64,000 nt of DNA from Cladorhizidae sp. MBARI D1340-BT2 (Eukaryota; Porifera; Demospongiae; Poecilosclerida; Cladorhizidae): contig JAQNBH010000015.1 of NCBI GenBank assembly GCA_028752905.1, positions 18,580,110 to 18,644,109 on the forward strand, written 5' to 3'. The position numbers and the translations under genes are program-made. Below are positions 34,701 through 45,481 of this stretch, piece by piece. The stretch's first letter is position 1, and every line of letters starts with the position of its first letter. The notes below the pieces were generated by a model. That model was not told where the DNA came from, ran no database searches, and saw only the letters and a program-made list of their open reading frames with translations.

Positions 34701-37700
34701 AGCTTCAAAGAAGTAAACTTCCCTAGACATTTCTTCAGTAGACACTTTTTAAGTTTCAAAGAAGTGAACTTCCATGGACATGTCTTCAAGTAGACACTTT
34801 TTAAGTTTCAAAGAAGTAAACTTCCATAGACATGTCTTCAGTAGACACTTTTTAAGTTTCAAAGAAGTAAACTTCCATAGACATGTCTTCAGTAGACACT
34901 TTTTAAGTTTCAAAGAAGTGAACTTCCATGGACATGTCTTCAAGTAGACACTTTTTAAGTTTCAAGGAAGTAAACTTCCATAGACATGTCTTCAGTAGAC
35001 ACTTTTTAAGTTTCAAAGAAGTAAACTTCCATGGACATGTCTTCAGTAGACACTTTTTAAGTTTCAAAGAAGTAAACTTCCATGGACATGTCTTCAGTAG
35101 ACACTTTTTAAGTTTCAAGGAAGTAAACTTCCATGGACATGTCTTCAATAGACGCTTTTTAAGCTTCAAAGAAGTAAACTTCCATGGACATTTCAGTAGA
35201 CACTTTTTAAGTTTCAAGGAAGTAAACTTCCATGGACATGTCTTTAGTAGACACTTTTTAAGTTTCAAGGAAGTAAACTTCCATGGACATGTCTTCAATA
35301 GACGCTTTTTAAGCTTCAAAGAAGTAAACTTCCATGGACATTTCAGTAGACACTTTTTGAGTTTCAAGGAAATAAACTTCCATGGACATGTCTTCAGTAG
35401 ACACTTTTTAAGTTTCAAGGAAGTAAACTTCCATGGACATGTCTTCAGTAGACACTTTTTGAGTTTCAAGGAAGTTCCGTAGACATGTCTTCAGTAGACA
35501 CTTTTTGTGTTTCAAAGAAGTAAACTTACTGAGGATAAACGTTTGGGGAAGCCTTCTGTAGACCACGCCCACTGACAATGTTATTGCTGTTTATTAATGG
35601 ATAAAGTTTGGTGATAAGACCACACAACTTGACTAATACCTGGTCTAAAGTAGGTCTAAAGTACATTGTATGCAATGAAATCATTAATGATTATTGAGAG
35701 GTCATGTATTTATTTTTACTATGTCTGAAGTAAGTTATAGCATTTAGCCCGGGCAGCTGTTAGTCCTCTACCAAATGTGTGATAATTAGTGTGATAATTA
35801 GAAGATTTTTTTAACCTACTCTCGTACAGGGCGCTGATAGCAGGGGGTGGTGCTCCTGAGATAGAAGTGGCTGTCAGGGTGATGGAGTATGCACAGAGCC
35901 TGAGCGGCATGGAGTCCTACTGCCTCAGGGCGTATGCTGAAGCCATGGAAGTCATCCCTTCCACGCTGGCTGAGAACGCAGGACTGAGTCCTATATCCGT
36001 TGTTACTGAGCTGAGAAAGAGGCATGCTAATGGAGAGAAGTCTGCCGGTATCAACGTGAGGAAGGTTAGTGGGCATCTGTTTGTTTTGTCCGGGAAGAGG
36101 TGGTGCCTTTGAGAGTCCTTCCATATAGCAGATGTCTTCCCCAGTGCAACTGTCAGGGAAGAGATGGTGCCTTTGAGAGTCATTCCATATAGCAGATGTC
36201 TCTGTCCCCAGTACAACTGTCCCCAGTACAACTGTCAGGGAAGAGGTGGTCCTTTGAGAGTCATTCCATATAGCAGATGTCTTCCCCAGTGCATCTGTCA
36301 GGGAAGAGATGGTGCCTTTGAGAGTCATTGTCTCTGTCCCCAGTGCAACTGTCAGGGAAGAGGTGGTCCTTTGAGAGTCATTCCATATAGCAGATGTCTC
36401 TGTCCCCAGTGCAACTGTCAGGGAAGAGGTGGTCCTTTGAGAGTCATTCCATATAGCAGATGTCTTCCCCAGTGCAACTGTCAGGGAAGAGGTGGTCCTT
36501 TGAGAGTCATTCCATATAGCAGATGTCTTCCCCAGTGCAACTGCCCGAAATTATGATGGGGCAAAGGTGGTGGAGTGGAGTAGAGGGTGATGCGATGCGA
36601 TGGTGTGCTTACTTGTTGTGGTGGAGAGAGGAGGCACAATTTATGATAGTCTTCTGGAGGAGAGTCAGGACATGTGCCAGTGTGGAAGTCTTCTGGAGGA
36701 GAGTCAGGACATGTGCCAGTGTGGAAGTCTACATTCTGTGAATTGATGCGACTATTACTTAAGTGTGGTGCGTGGCTAGAGGAGATTGTGCACACTGGAC
36801 GGAGGACGAGTGAGTAGAGTGGTCCACAGTGTTCGGCTGATCCAGTCGTGGCATGGACAATCTCGGGATCATCGATGGATGCACTTGTTATTGTTGTTGT
36901 TCTGCACCTAATTCTAACAACATTAAGCACGTACTGGTGATGCGACATCACTCTCCCTCCCGATCTTGTAAACATTGAACCTGCCGCTTCGCTTAAATAT
37001 CTAGTTCTAATCACGCGACGCAATTTGACATAAACCAGCATTTAGGGGGCTTGAACTTTGGACATTCACCTTTAGGGGGCCTTGAACTTGGACATTCACC
37101 TTTAGGGGGCCTTGAACTTTGGACGTCACTGGACTGGACTGTTGCAGGTTTTCGACCCAAGTTTATTGCAGAGCATGTTGGGATCTCCCTCCAAAAAGTC
37201 CTCAAATACACTTTCTGGACTTCTGGTGCATTTTCCTGCACAGGCTGACCTGCAGTTCCCCTTCTGCACATCCTCCAACACACTAGCAGTGCCGTAGTGC
37301 AGGGGTTGGTGTGCTCCTTGAGGCTGTACCTGGGCACGGGATTAGCCACTTCCTTGTGTCAACAAGCTTATAAGTTGATTAGAATTGTTGACGTGTTGCC
37401 AGGATAGTGTTGAGGTTATGAGAAGTGCGCCAGAGAATTTACTTGACTGGTGTCTGGGAGGAATGAAGGGTTGATACTTTGGAAAAGGACGACTTTTCTG
37501 TAGTATAGCCATCTCATTTAAAGCAGATGAAGGAAAGGTTTTATGCGTGCATCTTTTCTCCGTGGCTATGCTATAGGCACACGTGACCTTGTTTATTTTA
37601 TCGTCCAAATTGGCCGTGTGGTGTTTGCCTGTGCCTCGTATACCCACCCACCAGTGACCATCTTAAAGTCCTTCCCCTTTCAGCAAACCATTTTTTTTGG

Positions 37701-37895
37701 TATTTTTGTCTCTCGTCCAACTTTCAGGGCACCATTATGGACATTCTGGAAGAGAACGTGGTGCAGCCTTTGCTGGTGTCCACCTCTGCTATCAGACTGG
37801 CCACGGAGACGGTTAGGTGCATCATGAAGATCGATGATATAGTGAGTCAAAAGGAAACTCGAGCCATAGCCGCTCGAAACAAACAAGTTTGGTAA
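18970..37895 (+). CDS. CCT4: CCT4, chaperonin subunit delta, 3' exons
   Basis: CCT4 is one of eight subunits of the cytosolic TRiC/CCT chaperonin, which folds actin, tubulin and others using ATP. Visible exons are: 18,970-19,083 ([17 protein letters not shown], then [11 protein letters not shown]); 20,192-20,299 ([13 protein letters not shown] to KVVK); 31,832-31,962 ([20 protein letters not shown] to LVKK); 35,830-36,064 ([12 protein letters not shown], the equatorial nucleotide-binding segment, to NVRK); and 37,728-37,895 ([16 protein letters not shown] to a stop). From the second exon on, all junctions have GT-AG signals and matching phase. This is roughly the C-terminal 40 percent of the family. 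Odd points: the first exon changes frame between KMKI (ends 19,018) and IERED (starts 19,050), 31 bases apart, and no earlier exons are visible. The stop adds a short tail after KIDDIV, and a GTGAGT at 37,842 could instead be a donor to an unseen exon. Intron 2 is 11.5 kb and full of minisatellites. Confidence 0.88.
19346..19766. repeat. 28-bp minisatellite, 15 units
   Basis: The unit contains GGCACATGACTTGGCAGTGG with a variable GGTAGATA/GGTACACA/GGTGGACA segment. It lies in a CCT4 intron. Open frames across it are repeat artefacts. Confidence 0.95.
19984..20127. repeat. 22-bp minisatellite
   Basis: About six units of TGTGCTCTGCATACACCCAC type lie just upstream of a CCT4 exon, followed by a (TG)n tract at 20,150-20,178 that runs up to the splice acceptor region. 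Confidence 0.9.
20488..20768 (+). repeat. Dispersed repeat member with open frame
   Basis: This is the relative of 1,145-1,560. Here one frame stays open from 20,613 for 50 codons ([20 protein letters not shown] and on, ending ADML), which is not so in the other member. I recognise no family. Confidence 0.45.
20874..21116 (+). other. Open stretch, possible coding island
   Basis: An 80-codon frame contains a helical-looking segment ([17 protein letters not shown]) and ends soon after. It lies in the long CCT4 intron. There is no family match I can name, and it may be chance. Confidence 0.15.
21817..22270 (+). other. Splice-consistent candidate exons of an unknown gene
   Basis: Three blocks can be joined in one frame. 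The first ends LTRSLIENS at a GTAAGT donor (21,883). The second is [20 protein letters not shown] with one more residue (21,967-22,029), between an acceptor TTATGCAAG and a GTAAGC donor. The third starts [19 protein letters not shown] after TTTTACAG (22,118) and runs to a stop at 22,279. The protein would be helical and acidic with a hydrophobic patch. I cannot name it. It would be a nested same-strand gene inside a CCT4 intron. Confidence 0.3.
22276..23622. repeat. Triplicated 0.45-kb block
   Basis: Three head-to-tail units of about 443-457 bases (22,276-22,719, 22,720-23,176, 23,177-23,622) are nearly identical. They differ mainly in CCCTAG repeat number, AT tract length and a few bases. 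Each starts AGAGAGTTGAACCGATAGAG and ends near CTGTGCCCCA. A minus-strand frame beginning [15 protein letters not shown] stays open for about 90 codons in every unit, but near-identity rather than selection may explain that. Confidence 0.95.
23679..23739 (+). other. Possible exon fragment, unknown
   Basis: The frame [20 protein letters not shown] reads directly into a GTGGGC donor. It faintly recalls the helical NFKxFFxWL segment of APC4, but it is too short to assign, and no clear acceptor precedes it. Confidence 0.15.
24310..25572. repeat. 32-bp minisatellite, about 39 units
   Basis: The unit contains GAACTGGCTGCACAGTCAGC followed by a variable AGAGGAATGAG segment. The first unit and the last few are decayed. 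It lies in the long CCT4 intron. Confidence 0.95.
25609..26631 (-). other. Candidate minus-strand exons nested in CCT4 intron
   Basis: Exon candidate 26,453-26,631 follows an acceptor CACGCTCAG and ends at a GTAAAAC donor. It reads [20 protein letters not shown], then a lysine-rich stretch with a CxxC pair (TTSCAFCK), and may be a zinc-binding region. A second candidate, 25,609-25,702, follows TATTCTCACAG and ends [13 protein letters not shown] at a stop. Their phases (0 out, 1 in) do not join directly, so another exon would be needed. The piggyBac-like MITE lies between them. I do not recognise the protein. Confidence 0.28.
25799..26378. mobile_element. piggyBac-like MITE, about 580 bp
   Basis: The element is bounded by TTAA on both sides. 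The left end is TTAACCCTTTCACCGCC and the right end GGCGGTGAGTGTTAA, an imperfect inverted pair. A minus-strand open stretch (25,975-26,175) is too short and too decayed to call a transposase. The left end resembles that of the fragment at 59,109. Confidence 0.6.
26685..27245. other. No gene recognised
   Basis: CCT4 intron sequence with TAATTAAT low complexity at 27,090-27,140. Nothing else is seen. Confidence 0.5.
27246..27575. repeat. 26-bp minisatellite, about 12 units
   Basis: The unit contains GGTGCCTTGCAACGAGGGAG with GGTGGT filler. It lies in the CCT4 intron. Confidence 0.95.
28115..28230. repeat. Two-unit direct repeat with internal hairpin
   Basis: A block of about 55 bases holding GGAGGTGTAATTCTGGAG and CACACCCACCTCC is present twice. 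GGAGGTG and CACCTCC inside each unit can pair. Confidence 0.7.
28494..29970. repeat. 26-bp minisatellite, about 56 units
   Basis: The unit is built on ACTTGCATGTTGGTTGTGTA with GAG/AGG spacers of variable length. It is the largest array in the window. Very long minus-strand open frames across it arise because all three frames of the unit lack stops. Confidence 0.97.
29971..30689. other. No gene recognised
   Basis: CCT4 intron with an (AT)n tract near 30,586-30,604. No coding sequence is recognised on either strand. Confidence 0.5.
30690..31317. repeat. 22-24-bp minisatellite, about 27 units
   Basis: The unit is TATGCATACAGGTGTGTGTA with an optional ATAATT. It lies in the CCT4 intron, about 500 bases before an exon. 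Confidence 0.95.
31703..31750. repeat. (TG)n and G-run tract before a CCT4 exon
   Basis: TGTGTG followed by runs of G broken by single A residues, about 80 bases before the exon at 31,832. The G runs could form a quadruplex in the transcript. Confidence 0.8.
32190..32420. repeat. 41-bp pyrimidine-rich minisatellite
   Basis: About five units of CACCTCCTCACCCACCCGCC plus a CATCCTTTCCCTCCCCCTCC part lie just after a CCT4 exon. Confidence 0.9.
32421..34560. other. CCT4 intron; one small ORF candidate only
   Basis: Apart from the minus-strand ORF at 33,515-33,637 I see no coding sequence and no element with clear ends. Confidence 0.45.
33515..33637 (-). CDS. Small acidic ORF, unknown
   Basis: A 40-codon ORF starts in a strong context (AACCATGG), reads [20 protein letters not shown], then a GDDPFYQHQ stretch, and ends EDD before TAA. 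Composition is more protein-like than the surroundings, with many D and E. No convincing donor lies inside. It is either a small protein, the start of a nested antisense gene, or chance. No family is recognised. Confidence 0.25.
   Translation of the reverse strand: MAEELPITTETVRLDNTDDSGDDPFYQHQRESLGEHPEDD
34566..35525. repeat. 51-bp minisatellite, about 19 units
   Basis: The unit contains CAGTAGACACTTTTTAAGTT and AAACTTCCATGGACATGT. The unit length is a multiple of three, so both strands show long open frames, but indels between units make a real protein unlikely. It lies in the CCT4 intron, 300 bases before an exon. Confidence 0.95.
36091..36546. repeat. 63-bp minisatellite adjoining a CCT4 exon
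   Basis: About seven units containing GAGAGTCATTCCATATAGCA and CCCCAGTGCAACTGTCAGGG start only about 30 bases after the splice donor at 36,065. Confidence 0.95.
36640..36735. repeat. Two-unit 39-bp direct repeat
   Basis: GTCTTCTGGAGGAGAGTCAG and the following GACATGTGCCAGTGTGGAA occur twice in a row. Confidence 0.85.
37045..37125. repeat. About 31-bp repeat, three units
   Basis: TTTAGGGGGCCTTGAACTT and GGACATTCACC alternate three times. It lies in the last visible CCT4 intron. Confidence 0.85.
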
Positions 37896-38240
37896 TGATG
37901 TGTCAGTGTCTCATTTAGAGGGAGGGTGATATCCTCTCCTAACAAAAATTCCAAACCCCTCCCCCCTTCCTTCCCAGACCAGGCAAGTTAATCATTATTT
38001 TTAGCACGTTATATGGTCTGGAAAACTTCTAAGAGACCATTACTCATTTCTGGCCCTTCCACCTTGGAAATAAAAAATAATTAAAAAAAATTTAAAAAAA
38101 TTAATTTTTTTTAACAAGTATAGCATTGCCTTCACAGAAGTGCTGGACCAAGAAAAGAATTTCAGGCACACAAAATATCCTCCCCCTCCCCCCAGCAAAT
38201 ATATATACACACATACGTATATATATGAACCCCTGGAAGT
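37896..38240. other. CCT4 downstream region
   Basis: The likely 3' untranslated region. An AATAAA lies within GGAAATAAAAAATAA at about 38,068 and may be the polyadenylation signal. A/T-rich sequence follows. Confidence 0.4.
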
Positions 38241-38249
38241 GTGTAGGTT

Positions 38250-38506
<257 letters not shown>

Positions 38507-38815
38507 TATTAGGCCACTGTTTTGGTTGGGAGATTGGGAGAGAGGTGGGAGTTTATGTTTTATTTATCTGTTGTATTGGCTGGTTTGGGGAAGGGAGGGT
38601 GGATTATGATTCTACTTCTCCCCTGAGACCTGGCAACCAGGGTTAATTAATTTGTAGACTGAATGGAATTGAGGATCTTTCACGATGTAAAATAAACGAT
38701 AGCTCGATGCCTAGACCATGGAGTCGACGTTTTTTAGAAACCCGAATGTCCTGAGCTGTAATGACCAGAGCAAGTGAAGGACGCTCACTACCGAGGCCCA
38801 GAGGCTTTCTAAATA

Positions 38816-39537
38816 CAGTAGACCCTCGCATATCCGACCCTCGATTATCCGAACGCTCGGATTATCCGAACTCCTGATTAAATAATAAACCTGGTAACGG
38901 TCGTCGATCTTCCTAAATCAATTACACGTGGAAATTAGTTCGTTCGCTTTGGCCAGAAAAAAGTTTTGTCGATCGAGTCAAAGATAGCCATTCTAAGCAA
39001 GATATCAAATGGAGCCAGTCAAGCCGGACTAGCGGAAGAGTCAGGCGTAGGGAAGTTGACAATAACGGAGATAAAAAAGAACGAAGCCAAACTTCGAGAG
39101 TTCGCAGGCAACCTTGACTGTCGGGGGATAAGTTCAGCTCGCAAAAAGTCATGCGCCTTGCTGAAGACGAACAACTAGAAAATGCTTTATATCTGTGGTT
39201 CGTTCACAAAAGGGAGAAAGCCCCAAGGCACTCAGTGGACTATTGCTCAGAGAAAATACAACATTATGAATATATATACAGTAATATGAAAAAATATGTA
39301 TGTAAAACAATATGCCAGTTACTGAGGACCTAAATCCTTCTAGTACCAGGAAGTGAGCTTCTTAATCCCAAGGACCTGCAGTTAAAAGGATATTGAAAAT
39401 AGTTCCAACGTGATTCAGCATTTTAAATACATTCATGAATTTATAATTAATATTTGTGTGTTTTTTGCATATCCGAATTTTTTGCATATCCGAATAGCCT
39501 CTGGTCCCAAGCTGTTCGGATATGTGAGGGTCTACTG
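38816..39537 (+). mobile_element. pogo/Tigger element, internally deleted
   Basis: The left end CAGTAGACCCTCGCATATCC and the right end GGATATGTGAGGGTCTACTG are inverted repeats, flanked by the TA dinucleotide typical of Tc1/mariner-type insertion. At 722 bases it is far shorter than an autonomous Tigger. ATATCCGA motifs recur near both ends. It carries only the N-terminal part of the transposase. Confidence 0.92.
38957..39275 (+). pseudogene. Tigger transposase N-terminal remnant
   Basis: The reading KKVLSIESKIAILSKISNGA followed by QAGLAEESGVGKLTITEIKK is the CENP-B/Psq-type helix-turn-helix that binds the element ends. After KLREFA a frame change leads to MRLAEDEQLENALYLWFVHK, the start of the second DNA-binding domain. 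The DDE catalytic domain is missing, so the remnant cannot mobilise DNA. Confidence 0.85.
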
Positions 39538-39539
39538 TA

Positions 39540-40845
39540 CCTAAGATACTGTTGGGCGAGGTTTCAAACTAGTTTTGATTACAGCAGTAGCAAATGAATG
39601 ATTTATCGGGTGCTTGCTGCTACGGGCCTTGGACAGACACACGTGCACTCATGGGCAACCCTTTCAACCAGATGTAGGTCTCCAAACCATGGTGAAGCCT
39701 TTTGGCCCAATCCTAGCTGCATTTTTAATGGCTCACATGATTGTTCCCGCGCACCGTGCACAAGCAAGCATCAGATACCCGTGTTGGCGTAGCAAGACAC
39801 ATGTTTTGGGACATCAGCACTTCTCCCACTAGGAGGCTGTAAATGCTTGCTGATGAGTGAACCGCTGTTGTTCAAGTGTGTAGCTCTTATAACAACAGAG
39901 TGCCTCCTGGCAGATTCCAAAGTTCTTCCCTTGCAAAATGGGACAGGTGTTCTTGTTAGCTCCAGAGAATCCCAGACTGGTCAACCATCGGCTCTTCAAC
40001 CAGTGAACAAGATAGCTTTGTTCTGCTTCGTCTAGGACTACTTGAGCAGATTAATAAATGTCTTTCTTTCTTCTTCCTCTCCCCTTGTTGTTGTTTTTCA
40101 TCCTTCCCCCCCCCCTCCCTTCATTCTCCCCCTTGCTTTTTCTTCCTTCCCCCCTTGTTTTTTCCTTCCCCCCTTGTTTTTTTCCATCCTTTTCCCCCCC
40201 ACCCTTGTTTTTTCTTTCTTCCTCCCCCCCCCCCCCCCCCTTGTTTTTTTCCATCCTTTTCCCCCCCACCCTTTTTTTCCCTTTCTTCCTTCCTCCCTTG
40301 TTCCCCCCCCCCCCCCCTTCCTTCCCCCAGCAACCAGCATTTATAGTTACACAAGCAGTATTTTTTAAATTGTAATACATGTAGTATGTCTTTATTATTT
40401 TTACTATTATATATTTGTAGATAAATGCAAAGTGAACTCACTACAAAGAGCTGAGCTGTCCTAGTAGGATCTAGAGAACAGGAGGAGGGGGGAACATCAC
40501 TTGATAGTAGACAGTGTATTGACATGTGTGGTATTTCAGATGAATATTATTATTATTGATGTCATTGCAGTAATTTCAAAGCAAGTGTATTAAATATATA
40601 TTAAATCTGCTTTGCTGTCTTCATCTGTTGTATGTTGTGGCGCCATTGTGGAAGTTTCAGCCGATGGTGGGGACAACAAATGCATTGCGAATGTAATGAT
40701 TTGTTGGCTGTGCAATACCCACAGCTGGAATGTGTGAAGCAAAGGGACGTATTTGTGTGCAAGCTTGTACGTCTAGCCAACCAATGGCCTGGAAGGGGAG
40801 GACTCTCGCCACTAATTCCCTTCCAGGAAACCCAACAAGCTTAGC
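39540..40845. other. No gene recognised; C/T-rich tract
   Basis: A pyrimidine-rich low-complexity tract (long C runs separated by TTGTTTTTT and TTCCTT) occupies 40,095-40,330. The remainder shows no coding signal I recognise. Confidence 0.5.
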
Positions 40846-41205
40846 TTTCCTGAAGACCAAAAAATCAGGATCCTTAGAACTTCTCTAAATTATTTATAGG
40901 GATGATTTAATACCATTTAGCTCTCCCTTAATACTTGACCTTCCAGGAAAAATCAGGATCCTTAGAACTAAATTGTGTATATAATAACCTTTAGCTCTCT
41001 TAATTCTTCCCTTAATAATTTCCAAAAACAGGATCTCTAAATTGGAATGATTTAATACCATTTAGCTCTTCCTTAATACTTTTCTTCCAGGTAACCAATT
41101 CTTCCAGGTAACCAACAAACTAGCTTTCCTGAAGACCAAAATCAGGATCCTTAGAAATTCTCTATAAATTATATAGGGATGATTTAATACTCAATTCTTC
41201 CCTGT
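40845..41205. repeat. Degenerate tandem repeat, four to five units
   Basis: Blocks with ATCAGGATCCTTAGAA, GGGATGATTTAATACC and ATTTAGCTCT recur at about 60-110 bases with deletions. Confidence 0.7.
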
Positions 41206-41494
41206 GACATGATTCAGTGCTAGACCTCCCCCACATTACCCTGAGGGGAGGTTAGTAAGCATGTGTGTGCACTAAATATACTACACATTTTGCAGTGTCG
41301 GTTCTAATTCCTGTGTGCACATTCCCCTCCACAACCTTCACAGACATGATGTAATAAACCACATGCATTCTTGTTGCACTAGTCAGAGTACACCACAGCA
41401 TTGCATCAACATGATGACTTCAGCCTGGTCAGTTTTTGCTCTCCCTGGCTGCTGCCATGACGTATATAGCCACTATTGGTACAGTTGGTAGAGA

Positions 41495-41665
41495 ACCTCC
41501 CTTATTATCCTGGACAGTTATATTGGGAGCATGGCAATGGGGGGAGGGCTGCAGTCACTCACCTATGTAGGGAGCAGGGCAATGGGTGGTAGGGTTGCAG
41601 TCTCGGCCTCCCTTATCCCGGACAGGTATTAGGTGGAGGAGGGGGGGGGGGGGGGGGGGGGGTTT
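41495..41665. repeat. Degenerate three-unit repeat with G run
   Basis: Blocks with GGGAGCAGGGCAATGGG, TTGCAGTC and CCTCCCTTATCC-GGACAG recur three times. The last contains a run of about 22 G residues near 41,641-41,662. Confidence 0.65.
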
Positions 41666-42613
41666 GCAGTCACTCTGAAATTAATTTCCTCCCTTACGAC
41701 TTCAACTTTGCAACTTGTTACCAGGCTACAAGGAAGCAGAGAATTGTTCTCTAGGCAAATCCATCCACATCTGTTATTTGTTAGGCAGCTGGCTATAAAA
41801 AAAAAAATATGGATAAGGAGGTTATCGTATTACTAGTGCAATGCTATCTAAAGATGGTGACAGCGGAACAAAGCTCCTGCCGCTACTGACCTCTACACAT
41901 GTCTCGAGGTGATTCGAGGTTTGCATCTCTTGTGTGTGTGTTGATCATTGCTTTCAAGCAAGGTCTGCACATCTCCCGTGGCAACTTGCTTTCCGTATAG
42001 GAGCAGCCAGCATCTGGAGTGTGGAAAATAAAAAGGAAGGGGCGGGTGCTTACTTTCTCTTCTTTTCAATGGCTAGGATGTTGACACTAACTAAATCTTT
42101 ACCTGGAAAAGGAGGAAGAGGAATTTATAATATTACCATTAGTGAAAACTACCACTACCGCTCTAGGAAGAGTTGGGACAAGAAGCATGTTAAATCTTCC
42201 ATTTTTAGTCCCATGGAAGAAGTCATCCAGGAGGTACCCATAACCTGCCGTAACTTGAAGGTTAGGTTTCATTTAAAAAGTGGCTATATAGTGAGTTGGA
42301 GACTGTGGGATCACTTCTTTGATGTGTTTTCAGAAGAACATCATAATTATAACTGCACAAAACTGTTTTTTTATTTTATTTGTTTTTTTAATTTATTTAT
42401 AAAAAAATAAAAAAATAAATTTTTTATGATTTTCAAAAGGGGGCTGCGAGTGACTTCATAGCAGTTATATGAGGGTGAAGATTGAACCCTTGGGGGGGTT
42501 GTCCAGAGGCTTCTGAGATACATTCTGACGATCTGAGAGGGGTTATATTTGTGTGCTTGCAGAAAAGTTAAAACTGAAAGTGTCAGTTGTTTATTTAACC
42601 ATCAGAAAGTACC

Positions 42614-42727
42614 ATGGCAACCACACTGGAATTCCCTCTAGATCAGCCACTGCTGTTTATTGCTGAGGAAGCACTTCATCTGTCCTCTCAAAAGCTACAG
42701 GAAGGTTCTTGCTCAACATGTGGTTGA
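42614..42727 (+). CDS. Copy B of the small ORF at 748
   Basis: Identical to 748-861, including the ACCATGG context. Same caveats. Confidence 0.18.
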   Translation: MATTLEFPLDQPLLFIAEEALHLSSQKLQEGSCSTCG

Positions 42728-43010
42728 ATGGTGCTGATTATATTCACCAGTTCTTGTTGCTGACCTTGCAAAACAACAATAATATTTATATCTCGCAAGC
42801 CCAGACTATTTTGTTGCTTGGACTTTGCAAAATCCACAACAATCTAACCCAAAAGTTACGAGGGGCAAATGTAACCCCTCCCCCTCCTTTTAGGATTGAT
42901 TTCGGCTTGCCAAGCCAATTACAGTGTACTGTTCTACAAAGCTGTCCTGGTAGAGAGTGCGGGAGGAGAGTCAGAATAAGATGGATTTCTCAACTGTTAG
43001 TGCACATTTC

Positions 43011-43426
43011 CTACTAGGTGAGAGAAGCAAGCCCTCAGCGGGAATTGAAAACTTGGTATTGCTGCACATGGTATATATATAATATAGATGCGCACTATAT
43101 GTTAATGTTACATAAAAATATAAAAAGATGAATGGGTCCACCTGCCTTAATTATGCAAGCATGTAAAATCAGGAATGGTTGTCACAAGAATGCCCGGCAG
43201 CAGCTTTGAAACTCTAGACTGGCCTGGTTGCACTGCACAAGTGAGAGAGAGCTGAACCCCCTTAACAAGATGGCCTGAAATAGGCAAACCAAGATGGTAT
43301 TGAACCTCCTCAAGCACCACCTCCTGCATAGGGCCTTGTACCAAACAAAACATCTACTGCACAGGCAGGTGAGAGCGGGCTGCATGGTTAATGGTTGACA
43401 GGAAAGGATGATGGACATCGTTTAGT
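43011..43426. repeat. Copy B of the dispersed repeat at 1,145
   Basis: Same sequence and order of blocks as 1,145-1,560, with only isolated differences. Confidence 0.5.
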
Positions 43427-45347
43427 CAACATGCTCTAGCTTTTTTCTTCGTTCGCCACTCGATGCCCAGCATCCATTACTGTGGTCCCCCTCCAAAAAA
43501 CGTCTGGCGGGGTTTGGAGAAGAGGATTGTGGTTCTGAAGACAAATAGCTTCACATTTGGACTTGGGACTTAGTCCACAGAGGTGACTACATAAGGGAGG
43601 GGGACTGTACATCAATGTATATCAATGTATATCAAACCAGGAGATTTGTAACACAAATTTGAATCGCACAACCCCCCCCCTTTTGCAGGTATTTTTTTGA
43701 CATAAATTGTTGATCATTCTCTACTTTCAAAACATATGTTGAAGATTTCTCTAGGCACATTTTCTTAAGAGTATATGCCCAGCAACATGAGCAACATCAA
43801 GGTCACTCAAAAACTACACCTCTGCAGTTGTAACTCTCCAACAGGTGGTAATCAAATACCCAAATGTGGTGTGCAGAAGGCTCTAAAGTATGATATCCAT
43901 GGACCACAATTGATAACAGCTGCATTGTTAATGAGTGGCAAGCCACTGCATTTGCAAGACACGCAAAAAAAAACACGCACCCAAAACACGCGACAACACC
44001 AAAAGGGTCACCTCTTCTCATCCGTATAACTTGGCAACAGGCAACACCTGCAGCACAAAAATATAATTACAATAATCTGATTCGTGCAATCATAGAGCAC
44101 TAAAGAGCTCTCAAAAGAAATTTTTGATTGGACTTTAGCCAAGTTATGATCGTTATGCAACCAGAAAACATTGATTTTCAAAAATCGTGATAATCGTGCA
44201 TCAAAGTTGGGACAATGAAATGAATGTTAAAGCTCCTACGGTTAGGGCTCCTTGTTGGTTTCTCTTCAAGTTTTTTTAAATTTTTTTAATTTTATCGGCA
44301 AGTGGAATCGGCAAGTGGAATGGCATGAACAGAAACCACCAAAACTTTAAAAATGAGCAGGCAATGTCTCTGCAAGTTTGGAAATAGCTATATAGTACAT
44401 AATCTCAGGTCATGCACACAAAGTCTGGGTCACCTTCCACTTCCTAGGTAGGCTGAAAGAGCTGCTGAAGTCCGAAATCCTCGAAGCAGCGTCCTTTAAC
44501 TGAACCTTCAGCTGGAGGGAGGGGGGAGGATATGAACTAATTAAGTTGGGCTCTTTAGGAAGGTCCAATAGTCGACCTATCAAGATCATGTAGCCATGTT
44601 TGAAATTTGGCCGATAAATAATAACAGTGACCCAGGGTTTTGGCAAGCAGATTACCTAGGAGATGGAGACTGTAACTAGGTTAGATATCCCAAGTATATA
44701 CTCAGCTCTATTTGAGGGTTCTATTGAGCCCATCAGGTGCATGCGGTGAGGCGTGTAGAAGCAACAGAACTCATTAAAAATCCAACCACATGATTTTTCT
44801 TTTGACTTTACTGGAGAAAAAAGTTTTCTACTCTCTCTAATGAGTGTGCACTTGAAGAGAATCGGAAGCAGGAAAGGTGCATTGCATACCTTTGAAGTTC
44901 CTGTCAGTCTCACAGCTGCATTGAGCTCATTCTTGCTGCTTCCCAGAGGGAGAGACGATTGTCAAGAAAATCATTGTGAAGTTGGCATGGTTGCACACTT
45001 ATAACCTGCTACCTCACTTATAACGTGCTACCTCAGCTAATGTTTAACCTGCTGCCTGTGCACATGCTCTCTGCTTTAAGGTAATCAAGATTGGGCTAAT
45101 GAAAATGCATATATATTACTATTGGGCTAATGCAGTATATAAATATAATCAAATGAGCTCCTTTTATTTTTATATTGGGCTAATGAAAAATGAAGATCTC
45201 AATATGACTGTCTAATGAAAATAAATACAAGATGAATTGATTAAGATAATGACTAATACATATTGAGCTCTATTAATTAAGGTAATGACTTGGGCTAATG
45301 AAAATATTATGGTAATATTTAAAATTCAGTATATGTGAATTTACAAG

Positions 45348-45481
45348 GACCTCAATAATCAACTTGAATTTTGCCCTCTCTCGCGGCCTTTTAACTAGAT
45401 GCTCTAGCCTTCATCATTATTCCTGATGAAGGCTAGAGCATCTCTTCGAAAAGTCGAGAGAGTAAATTGATTATTGAGGTC
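45348..45481. mobile_element. Fold-back MITE, copy B
   Basis: Same 134-base hairpin element as at 3,481-3,614, at the same relative place. Confidence 0.75.

Noticed and set aside
34903..35482. Paired open frames of about 185 codons on both strands
   Set aside because: The 51-base repeat unit is a multiple of three and free of stops. Open frames on both strands and indels between units point to an artefact.
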